From positions 1-8,180 of the forward strand of contig JBELHW010000067.1 in assembly GCA_042091225.1 (NCBI GenBank): DNA of 8,180 nt. The letters run 5' to 3'. The position numbers and the translations under genes are program-made. Positions 1-6,229 of this stretch are shown here, one piece after another. The stretch is from JABAYQ01 sp042091225. GTDB taxonomy: Bacteria; Bacteroidota; Bacteroidia; Flavobacteriales; UBA7312. Numbering within the stretch: the first letter of the stretch is position 1; each line of letters opens with the position of its first letter. Under the pieces are notes generated by a model that ran no database searches, had not been told where the DNA came from, and worked only from the letters and a program-made list of their open reading frames with translations.

Positions 1-116
1 AAATGTTCCCATTTTTCTTTAATTGTAAGTATTCCTACCCTAAGCTCCCCAACTGGTTTAGTATAAGTTAATGGTAATAAATCGGAACGACAATCGTCAA
101 ACAAAATACAATTCAT
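1..116 (-). CDS. GlmU-like sugar nucleotidyltransferase, N-terminal fragment
   Basis: This is the first 38 codons of a minus-strand gene that continues past the left edge. The protein begins MNCILFDDCRSDLLPLTYTK and continues with PVGELRVGILTIKEKWEH. This resembles the start of the Bacteroidota GlmU-like family (putative sugar nucleotidyltransferases), where an MN-ILFDD start is followed by LLPLT-TRPV and a G-ILTI-EKW stretch. Full-length members join a nucleotidyltransferase domain to left-handed beta-helix acyltransferase repeats, and are presumed to make activated sugars for the cell envelope; neither domain can be checked here. The start is fixed by the family N-terminus, and no other ATG lies in the visible part. 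It follows ychF by 36 bp on the same strand but has its own candidate promoter very close to the ATG. The family call is by recognition of a short stretch; the true substrate is unknown. Confidence 0.8.
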   Translation of the reverse strand, partial: MNCILFDDCRSDLLPLTYTKPVGELRVGILTIKEKWEH

Positions 117-120
117 AATA

Positions 121-147
121 CAAATATAGTTATCCTATAAATAGCAA
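121..147 (-). promoter_or_regulatory. Candidate promoter of the GlmU-like gene
   Basis: On the minus strand a perfect TAnnTTTG element (TATATTTG, 121-128) follows a TTG (145-147) at a spacing of 16 bases, close to the Bacteroidota -33/-7 promoter pattern. Only four bases separate the final G of the -7 element from the ATG at 116, so a transcript from it would have essentially no leader. It would let this gene be transcribed independently of the damaged ychF upstream. The call rests on motif match only. Confidence 0.5.
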
Positions 148-152
148 TAGTT

Positions 153-1250
153 TTAGTTATTAAATCGAAAATGCATAATGTCACCATCTTTCACAACATA
201 CTCTTTTCCTTCTACACTCATTTTCCCATTTTCTTTACATGCTAACTCAGAACCTAATTCCGTGAAATCAGAATATTTTATAACCTCAGCCCTAATAAAT
301 CCTTTTTCGAAATCACTATGAATAACCCCGGCTGCTTGAGGAGCTTTCATTCCTTTGCGTATAGTCCATGCCCTAACCTCTTTAACTCCAGCAGTAAAGT
401 ATGTTGATAAATCTAGTAAATCATAGGACTGTTGAATAACTCTATTTACTCCTGGCTCACTTAAGCCTAAGTCGTCTAAAAACATTTGTCGTTCTTCAAA
501 ACTTTCTAAATCAGCTATATCTGCCTCTGTTGATGCAGAGATAATAATTATTGATGCATTTTCTTTACTTACTACTTCTTTAACTCTATCTACGTGCTTG
601 TTTCCTGTTTTTACTGCATCATCGTCCACATTACAAACATACATTATAGGCTTTGCAGTTAGAAGCATTAAGTCTAAAATATGCTCTCTTTCTTTTTCTT
701 CAACCTCTAAACTTCTTACTGTCTTACCACTCTCCAAATGTGTTTTATATTTATGAAGAACTTCCAATACTTTTCTAGCTTCTTTGTCTCCAGTTCTTGA
801 AATTTTATCGTATTTATGGATTTTTTTATCTATCGCTTCAAGATCTTTTAAAATTAATTCAAAATCAATCGTCTCTTTATCTCTAATAGGGTCAACCGAT
901 CCATCTACATGAACAATATTATCGTTATCAAAACATCGTAAAACATGTATTATAGCATCCGTTTCACGAATATTAGCTCAAAATTTATTTCCTAGCCCTT
1001 CTCCTTTACTAGCACCTTTTACCAAACCGGCAATATCAACTATTTCGATTGTTGTAGGTTGTACTTTTTCAGGATTTACTAACTCCTCTAATTTTGTTAA
1101 TCTTTCATCGGGTACTGTAATAACACCTACATTAGGTTCTATTGTACAAAAAGGAAAGTTAGCCGATTGTGCTTTCGCATTCGACAAACAATTAAATAAG
1201 GTAGATTTTCCAACATTTGGCAATCCTACTATTCCACATTTTAAAGCCAT
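153..1250 (-). pseudogene. ychF: YchF/OLA1 P-loop ATPase interrupted by one in-frame TGA
   Basis: YchF is a cytosolic Obg-related P-loop NTPase that in characterised members prefers ATP and binds ribosomes; it is linked to translation and oxidative stress. The reading frame spans 366 codons, matching the usual length of about 363 residues, but codon 91 is TGA (978-980). Before it come the Walker A motif GLPNVGKST (residues 9-17), the FPFCTIEPN switch region (32-40) and the switch II motif DIAGLVKGA (72-80). The family sequence at the break reads GNKF-L-ANIRE, so a leucine is replaced by stop; TTA to TGA needs one change (position 979). The frame then stays open to TAA at 153-155, through a helical region, the nucleotide-specificity motif (here NVDD, 207-210) and a well-kept C-terminal TGS domain with FTAGVKEVRAWTI, HSDFEKGFIRAE and GDIMHFRFN. 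No in-frame ATG follows the stop closely enough to restart translation usefully. It is either a very recent nonsense mutation or a sequence error; the conserved remainder argues against old decay. Confidence 0.88.
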
Positions 1251-1272
1251 CTTTTTTTCTATAAAATTTCAA

Positions 1273-1280
1273 CAAAGATA
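1273..1280 (-). promoter_or_regulatory. Candidate -7 element for ychF
   Basis: The minus strand reads TATCTTTG here, a perfect TAnnTTTG, with 22 bases between its final G and the ychF ATG at 1250. No TTG or TTTG lies at a normal distance upstream: the nearest TTTG is only 11 bases away. The -33 part is therefore weak or missing. Confidence 0.5.
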
Positions 1281-1296
1281 ATCACCTCTTTCAAAC

Positions 1297-1323
1297 ATTT
1301 TTTAAAAAATATTAACAATTGTT
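1297..1323. other. Two short palindromes in the divergent spacer
   Basis: Between the two divergent -7 elements lie ATTTTTTAAAAAAT (1297-1310) and AACAATTGTT (1314-1323), both perfect palindromes. The second overlaps the candidate -33 TTG of the transketolase operon, so it could be an operator. Simple AT-rich palindromes also arise by chance, and no regulator can be named. Confidence 0.25.
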
Positions 1324-1351
1324 CTTTGGCTTGTGAAAAGGGTTAAATTTG
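1319..1351 (+). promoter_or_regulatory. Candidate promoter of the transketolase operon
   Basis: TAAATTTG (1344-1351) is a perfect TAnnTTTG element ending 19 bases before the ATG at 1371. TTG at 1319-1321 lies 22 bases upstream, within the spacing range described for Flavobacterium promoters; a TTTG at 1325-1328 is closer (15 bases) and is the alternative. No other convincing promoter is needed before 6229, as the five genes are packed without gaps. Confidence 0.55.
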
Positions 1352-1370
1352 AAAGATAATTTACATACTT

Positions 1371-2210
1371 ATGAAACAAGATTTAGAATCTATCTGCAAT
1401 CAAGTAAGAAGAGATATTGTTAGGATGGTTCATGCCCAAAATTCTGGTCATCCAGGAGGGTCTTTAGGTTGTGCCGAATTTTTAGTTGCTCTTTACTTTC
1501 AAGTAATGAAAATAGATGAAGATTTTAAAATGGATGGTAAAAATGAAGATTTGTTCTTTTTATCTAACGGCCATATATCTCCAGTTTGGTATAGTGTTTT
1601 AGCACGTAGAGGTTTTTTTCCGGTTAGTGAGTTGGCTACTTTCAGAACCATTAACTCTAGGCTACAAGGCCATCCTACCACTCACGAAGGACTACCAGGA
1701 ATCCGTGTAGCTTCTGGCTCATTAGGTCAAGGAATGTCTGTTGCAATTGGAGCAGCTGAAACAAAAAAATTAAATAATGACAATCATCTAATATATTCTC
1801 TTCACGGAGATGGAGAACTACAAGAAGGTCAAATTTGGGAAGCCGCAATGTATGCTTCTGCTAAAAATATAGATAATCTAATTTGTACTATTGACTATAA
1901 TCAAAAGCAAATTGATGGGTCTACTGATGATGTTTTATCCTTAGGAAGCTTAAACGCTAAGTTTGAAGCATTTGGCTGGGATGTTATAAGCTGCCAAAAA
2001 GGAAATAATATTAACGAACTAATTAGAACTTTAGAGGAAGCAAAAAATAGAACTGGAAAAGGAAAACCTATTTGTATTGTAATGCATACTGAAATGGGTA
2101 ACGGAGTAGATTTTATGATGGGAACTCACAAATGGCATGGAGCAGCTCCTAACGACGAACAATTGTCAGACGCACTTTCACAAAACAAAGAAACTTTAGG
2201 AGATTTCTAA
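1371..2210 (+). CDS. tkt: Transketolase, N-terminal (ThDP pyrophosphate-binding) subunit
   Basis: This 279-residue protein is the first half of transketolase, which moves two-carbon ketol units between sugar phosphates in the non-oxidative pentose phosphate pathway, using thiamine diphosphate and a divalent metal. It ends where a split-type N subunit should, at THKWHGAAPNDEQLSDAL (from residue 252). Visible active-site motifs are SGHPGG (25-30), NGHISP (66-71), QGHPTTHEG (99-107), GSLGQG (116-121) and the cofactor motif GDGEL (146-150) with the metal-binding Asn of DYNQ (N177). Split transketolases work as N plus C heteromers across which the cofactor is bound, so this chain should be inactive without the product of 3601-4536. 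It is the first gene of the operon; the start is the only ATG that gives the family N-terminus and it lies 19 bases after a -7 element. The next gene starts one base after its TAA. No key residue appears to be missing. Confidence 0.95.
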   Translation: MKQDLESICNQVRRDIVRMVHAQNSGHPGGSLGCAEFLVALYFQVMKIDEDFKMDGKNEDLFFLSNGHISPVWYSVLARRGFFPVSELATFRTINSRLQGHPTTHEGLPGIRVASGSLGQGMSVAIGAAETKKLNNDNHLIYSLHGDGELQEGQIWEAAMYASAKNIDNLICTIDYNQKQIDGSTDDVLSLGSLNAKFEAFGWDVISCQKGNNINELIRTLEEAKNRTGKGKPICIVMHTEMGNGVDFMMGTHKWHGAAPNDEQLSDALSQNKETLGDF

Positions 2211-2211
2211 A

Positions 2212-3597
2212 ATGGATTTCAAATCAAAAATTTATAAAAACACACTTTCTAAACAATTAGCAACTATTGTTTTTAGTATTTTTTTAAGTAGTTCTTTATT
2301 TGCTCAATCCAACATAAAAAAAACAAGAGTACTTTTCATATTCGATGCATCTCAAAGCATGTATGCTAATTTTGGTCAAAAAACCAGAATGGACGTAGCC
2401 AAGAATTTACTGATAGATATGCTAGACAGCCTTAGAGGCAACGATAACTTAGAGATTGCTTTAAGAGTTTACGGACACCAATATCCTTACCCCCCTCAAA
2501 AATGTAATGATACTAAATTAGAAGTAGACTTTGGCTCCAATAATATTTCCTCTATACAGAATAGACTTAAAACTATTAAACCAAAAGGAACAACCTCAAT
2601 TGCTCAGGCACTCGAAGCAGGTGCGTATGACTTTCCGGAAGATGCTACTAAAAGTAGAAATATAATAGTATTAATAACCGATGGTATTGAAGAATGTGAT
2701 GGCGATCCTTGTGCAATTTCTAGATTATACCAACAAAGAAACATCATTTTAAAACCATTTGTTATTGGGATAGGACTAAAAAGTGAATACCAAAAAACTT
2801 TCGATTGTGTAGGGAGTTTTTATGACGCTAAAGACCCAAACACATTTAAAAATATATTAAATGTAGTAGTTTCTCAAGTTTTAAATACAAGTTCAGTTCA
2901 GGTTAACTTATTAGATAAAAGAGGACTCCCAACTGAAACTAATGTTCCGATTAGTTTTTACGATTCTTTTTCGGGAACATTACAATACAATTTTGTACAT
3001 ACTATGAATTATAGGGGTTTGCCCGACACTTTAAAAATTGATCCTGTTTTAAGTTATAGAGTTATTGCACATACTATCCCTCCTGTCGAATCAGAAGAAG
3101 TATGGAAACTGAGCCCAGGAAAGCATACTATTATACCAATAGAAACTCCACAAGCAAATCTTTCTTTAAATATGGGAGGACGACAAGTAACCTCATGTAT
3201 TGTTAAGCTAAAAGGTGAAGAAGATATTTTAAACGTACAGACCACAAATACAAGTCAAAAATATTTGATAGGAGAATATGATTTAGAATTTTTGACTCTT
3301 CCAAGAATAAAACATAGCATTAGTATAAAGCAAGATTCGTCCTATAAAGTTATTATACCAGAACCAAGTTTAGTACTTCTCACTTTTAATTCTACCGGAT
3401 TTGGCAGCATCTTCGAAGATGAAAACGAATTAAAATGGGTAACAGACATTAGATCTGTTAGGGGCAAACAAAGTTTATATTTAATGCCAGGTAATTATCG
3501 AATAATATATAGAGCAAAAAACGCATCAGAAAGTATATATACCAAAGATGTTACTTTTAAAGTGTTGCCTAAAAAAACAGTATCCTTAAAATTATAA
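2212..3597 (+). CDS. Secreted von Willebrand factor A domain protein
   Basis: A 461-residue exported protein. Residues 1-32 form a signal peptide: basic start, hydrophobic stretch about 16-30, ending LFAQ. There is no lipobox cysteine and no later membrane span, so it should be periplasmic or secreted. A vWA domain covers about 38-225 with a complete metal site (MIDAS): D45-A-S47-Q-S49, T127/T128 in PKGTTSI, and D157 in ITDGIEEC. The EECDGDPC stretch (160-167) resembles the ITDG-E-C-GDPC form in bacterial vWA proteins labelled Ca-activated chloride channel homologues; that label does not show channel activity. Four cysteines lie in the domain (98, 162, 167, 199). The remaining 235 residues look beta-rich, with repeated PG-containing turns (LSPGKH, LMPGNY), suggesting small Ig- or PEGA-like modules, probably for binding. 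The ATG begins one base after the stop of the transketolase N subunit, and the stop is three bases before the C subunit. Its ligand and role are unknown; nothing in the sequence links it biochemically to transketolase. Confidence 0.88.
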   Translation: MDFKSKIYKNTLSKQLATIVFSIFLSSSLFAQSNIKKTRVLFIFDASQSMYANFGQKTRMDVAKNLLIDMLDSLRGNDNLEIALRVYGHQYPYPPQKCNDTKLEVDFGSNNISSIQNRLKTIKPKGTTSIAQALEAGAYDFPEDATKSRNIIVLITDGIEECDGDPCAISRLYQQRNIILKPFVIGIGLKSEYQKTFDCVGSFYDAKDPNTFKNILNVVVSQVLNTSSVQVNLLDKRGLPTETNVPISFYDSFSGTLQYNFVHTMNYRGLPDTLKIDPVLSYRVIAHTIPPVESEEVWKLSPGKHTIIPIETPQANLSLNMGGRQVTSCIVKLKGEEDILNVQTTNTSQKYLIGEYDLEFLTLPRIKHSISIKQDSSYKVIIPEPSLVLLTFNSTGFGSIFEDENELKWVTDIRSVRGKQSLYLMPGNYRIIYRAKNASESIYTKDVTFKVLPKKTVSLKL

Positions 3598-3600
3598 CAA

Positions 3601-4536
3601 ATGGAAATGAAAGATACACGCTCCGGATTTGGAGCTGGACTAACAGAATTAGGAAAGAATAACAAAGACGTTGTTGCATTATGTGCTGACCTTACGGGCT
3701 CCTTAAAAATGGATGCGTTTGCAAAAGATCATCCCGAAAGATTTTTCCAAATCGGAATTGCTGAAGCAAATATGATAGGTATTGCTGCCGGTATGACTAT
3801 TGGAGGTAAAATTCCATTTACAGGAACATTTGCCAATTTTTCTACAGGAAGAGTTTATGATCAAATACGTCAATCTGTAGCATACTCGGGTAAAAATGTA
3901 AAAATTTGTGCTTCACACGCAGGACTAACTTTAGGAGAAGATGGTGCAACTCATCAAATACTTGAAGACATAGGATTAATGAAAATGCTTCCTGGCATGA
4001 CAGTAATTAATACTTGCGACTACAATCAAACTAAAGCCGCAACTATTGCTATTGCACAACACAAGGGTCCAGTTTATTTAAGATTTGGAAGACCTAAAGT
4101 TCCCAATTTTACTGCTCCAGATCAAAACTTCCAAATAGGAAAAGCAATAGTGCTAGAGCAAGGAACAGACGTTAGTATTATCGCTACAGGACATTTAGTT
4201 TGGGAAGCTCTTGAGGCAAAAAAAAATCTTGCTAAAAAAGGTATAAATGCTGAAATTATTAATATTCATACCATTAAACCCTTAGACGAAAAAACAATTT
4301 TGGATTCTGTATCTAAAACAAAGTGTGTTGTTAGCGCAGAGGAACACATGAAAAATGGCGGACTAGGCGAAAGTATTGCTCAGCTATTATCTTCAAAACT
4401 ACCTGCTCCTATGGAGTTAGTGGCCGTGAACGACAGCTTTGGAGAATCGGGAAAACCTTCTGATCTCATGAAAAAATATGGATTAGATTGCGATTCAATT
4501 GTGGAAGCAACATTAAAAGTAATGGACAGAAAATAA
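3601..4536 (+). CDS. tkt: Transketolase, C-terminal (pyrimidine-binding) subunit
   Basis: This 311-residue protein carries the pyrimidine-binding and C-terminal domains of transketolase and should pair with the N subunit of 1371-2210. The cofactor-activating glutamate is E55 in IGIAEANMIG. Other family stretches are TRSGFGAGL (6-14), TGTFANFSTGRVYDQIR (74-90), SHAGLTLGEDGATHQ (105-119, with H106 and H118) and a C-terminal domain from about 185 with HTIKPLDE and EEHMKNGGLGE. Its length is normal for a split C subunit. The start at 3601 lies three bases after the vWA stop; a second in-frame ATG at 3607 is equally possible and would remove only two residues. It is close to 1-deoxyxylulose-5-phosphate synthase and pyruvate dehydrogenase E1 beta in fold, but the partner N subunit (GHISP, THKWHG) and close fit favour transketolase. 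The aminotransferase gene starts one base after its TAA. Confidence 0.94.
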   Translation: MEMKDTRSGFGAGLTELGKNNKDVVALCADLTGSLKMDAFAKDHPERFFQIGIAEANMIGIAAGMTIGGKIPFTGTFANFSTGRVYDQIRQSVAYSGKNVKICASHAGLTLGEDGATHQILEDIGLMKMLPGMTVINTCDYNQTKAATIAIAQHKGPVYLRFGRPKVPNFTAPDQNFQIGKAIVLEQGTDVSIIATGHLVWEALEAKKNLAKKGINAEIINIHTIKPLDEKTILDSVSKTKCVVSAEEHMKNGGLGESIAQLLSSKLPAPMELVAVNDSFGESGKPSDLMKKYGLDCDSIVEATLKVMDRK

Positions 4537-4537
4537 A

Positions 4538-5722
4538 ATGTCTTCTAAAGATATCTTTTTTAATCATCAAGCTCAAACTACTCCTTTTGCAAATGCAATG
4601 GAAATAAGCCATAGCGATGGAATGTTTATTTATGATATAAATGGCAAACAATATTTAGATCTTGTTGCTGGTGTCTCTGCATGTACCTTAGGCCATAACC
4701 ATCCTAAAATTATAGAAGCCATTAACGAACAGGTAAAAAAGTATTTACATGTAATGGTTTATGGAGAATATATTCAATCTCCTCAATATAAACTTGCCCA
4801 ACTATTAGCTCAAAACCTTCCTAAACAACTTGATTGCACCTATTTTGTAAACTCTGGATGTGAAGCTATAGAAGGAGCTATGAAGTTAGCAAAGAGGGTA
4901 ACTTCAAGATCAAAAATTATTTCTTTTAGTAATAGCTATCATGGAAGTACCCATGGAGCGTTATCTATAATGGGTCAGGAATATTACAAGAGTAAATATA
5001 GGCCTCTTTTAACCGATTGCTATCAACTTGCATACGATTGTATTGGCGCTCTACAAAAAATTGATAATAAAACGGCAGCAGTTGTTGTAGAACCTATTCA
5101 AGGAGCTACAGGCTTTAGAGTCCCCTCAGAATTATGGTTAAAGCAATTAGCTAAAAGATGTAAAGAAGTTGGTGCCCAATTAATTTTTGACGAAATACAG
5201 ACCTGTTATGGAAGAACAGGAAAATTATTCGCTATTCAATCTTTTGATATTGTTCCCGATATATTGTGTATTGCTAAAGGAATGGGGGGAGGAATGTCAA
5301 TTGGAGCTTTTATTTCTTCGCATCAAAAAATGTCCTTATTAAAAGAAAACCCAATGTTGGGTCATATCACAACTTTTGGTGGTCATCCTGTAAATTGTGC
5401 TGCTTCGTATGCTACTTTAAAAACTCTTTTAGACGAACCAAATATTATCAATTCTGTTTCCAGAAAAGAGAAATTATTTAGAGATCATTTAGTACATCCT
5501 AAAATTAAAGAAATAAGAGGAAAGGGCTTAATGTTGGCAATAGAATTAGAAAACGAAAAATGGTGTTCTGAACTAGTAGAAAAAGGGTATGAACAAGGTA
5601 TTATTACTTTTTTCTTCCTTTTCACTAAAACGGCAGTCCGCATATCTCCTCCTCTAACAATTAGCGAAGAACAGATTGTGCAAGCTTGTGATAAGATAAA
5701 ACAAATTTTAAACCAGTTATAA
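4538..5722 (+). CDS. Class III PLP-dependent aminotransferase
   Basis: A 394-residue cytosolic aminotransferase of fold type I, class III (acetylornithine/ornithine/4-aminobutyrate group). It is full length with all main motifs: the phosphate-binding NSGCEA (105-110), YHG (134-136) that stacks on the cofactor, VVEPIQG (183-189), the DEIQTCYGRTG loop (218-228) whose Asp contacts the pyridine nitrogen, the Schiff-base lysine K247 in LCIAKGMGGG, and TFGGHP (279-284). It resembles a Bacteroidota group annotated only as 'aspartate aminotransferase family protein', recognisable by the YLHVMVYGEYIQSPQ stretch (69-83) and the ITFFFLF and RISPPLT segments near the end. The substrate is not evident. 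NSGCEA and QTCYGR replace the more common NSGAEA and QTGFGR, so two cysteines sit near the cofactor pocket; activity is still expected. It is coupled to the transketolase C subunit by a TAAAATG junction, and the next ATG follows its stop directly. Confidence 0.92.
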   Translation: MSSKDIFFNHQAQTTPFANAMEISHSDGMFIYDINGKQYLDLVAGVSACTLGHNHPKIIEAINEQVKKYLHVMVYGEYIQSPQYKLAQLLAQNLPKQLDCTYFVNSGCEAIEGAMKLAKRVTSRSKIISFSNSYHGSTHGALSIMGQEYYKSKYRPLLTDCYQLAYDCIGALQKIDNKTAAVVVEPIQGATGFRVPSELWLKQLAKRCKEVGAQLIFDEIQTCYGRTGKLFAIQSFDIVPDILCIAKGMGGGMSIGAFISSHQKMSLLKENPMLGHITTFGGHPVNCAASYATLKTLLDEPNIINSVSRKEKLFRDHLVHPKIKEIRGKGLMLAIELENEKWCSELVEKGYEQGIITFFFLFTKTAVRISPPLTISEEQIVQACDKIKQILNQL

Positions 5723-6229
5723 ATGAAATTTTTTACATTAATAAGTTTATTAAGCATCTTTAGTTTAGTACAAGATAATAGAGGTTATAAAGTTAGTATT
5801 GGTGATCCTTTACCTAATATAAAGCTTCAATTAGTAGATGGCACCACTTTAAATAATAAAGATTTAGAAGGAAAAGTTGTTGTACTTCAATTCACAGCCT
5901 CTTGGTGTGGTGTTTGCAGAAAAGAAATGCCTCATTTAGAAAAAGAAGTTTGGCAACGATTTAAAGACCAAGATTTTATTCTGATAGGAATAGATTTAAA
6001 AGAAGACGAACAAACAGTTCGTAAATTTATAGAGTCAACTGCTATAACTTACCCTATTGCAATGGATAAAGATGGTGCTATTTTTGAGAAATTTACTATT
6101 GAAAAAGCTGGAGTAACTAGAAATATTGTAATTGATAAAAATGGGCAAATAGTTTTCTTGACTAGGCTATTCGAGAAAAAAGAATTTAATCAGATGATAG
6201 AGGTAATTGACAAAGAGCTTAAGAACTAA
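5723..6229 (+). CDS. Exported TlpA-like thioredoxin-fold protein
   Basis: A 168-residue thiol-disulfide protein of the TlpA/ResA/AhpC-TSA type. Residues 1-17 form a short hydrophobic export signal (MKFFTLISLLSIFSLVQ), so it should act in the periplasm or be held at the membrane. The mature part opens with IGDPLPNIKLQLVDG (26-40), typical of this family, then the active site W61-C62-G-V-C65 in FTASWCGVCRKEMP. The position usually taken by the cis-proline next to the active site is threonine (GVTRNIVIDKNG, T132), a form common among Bacteroidota TlpA-like proteins as far as I recall, so not a defect. Family members reduce disulfides in exported proteins or support cytochrome maturation; which applies here cannot be told. 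It is the last gene of the operon: ATG follows the aminotransferase TAA with no gap. Its 3' end overlaps the opposing ABC transporter gene by 11 bp. Confidence 0.9.
   Translation: MKFFTLISLLSIFSLVQDNRGYKVSIGDPLPNIKLQLVDGTTLNNKDLEGKVVVLQFTASWCGVCRKEMPHLEKEVWQRFKDQDFILIGIDLKEDEQTVRKFIESTAITYPIAMDKDGAIFEKFTIEKAGVTRNIVIDKNGQIVFLTRLFEKKEFNQMIEVIDKELKN

Noticed and set aside
153..767. The distal ychF part as a separate 204-residue gene starting at a TTG
   Set aside because: The apparent start is an internal leucine codon in the middle of the conserved ychF frame, which is open without a break from the TGA at 978-980.
978..980. TGA in ychF as a reassigned codon or selenocysteine
   Set aside because: No other gene in the window uses TGA as a sense codon and tryptophan is encoded by TGG, so a Trp or Gly reassignment is not supported. 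The family residue is leucine, which no known TGA reassignment gives, and selenocysteine has no role there.
2212..3597. vWA gene as part of a MoxR-vWA chaperone or a defence system
   Set aside because: No MoxR-type AAA ATPase, phosphatase, kinase or nuclease gene is nearby, and the signal peptide puts this protein outside the cytoplasm.
2200..3610. vWA gene as a recent insertion by a mobile element
   Set aside because: There is no transposase, terminal inverted repeat or clear target duplication at its borders, and the junctions are as tight as the others in the operon.
6116..6127. Missing cis-proline in the TlpA-like protein as a sign of inactivity
   Set aside because: Threonine in a GVTRN context is a form I recall as common in Bacteroidota TlpA-like proteins, and the WCGVC site is intact.
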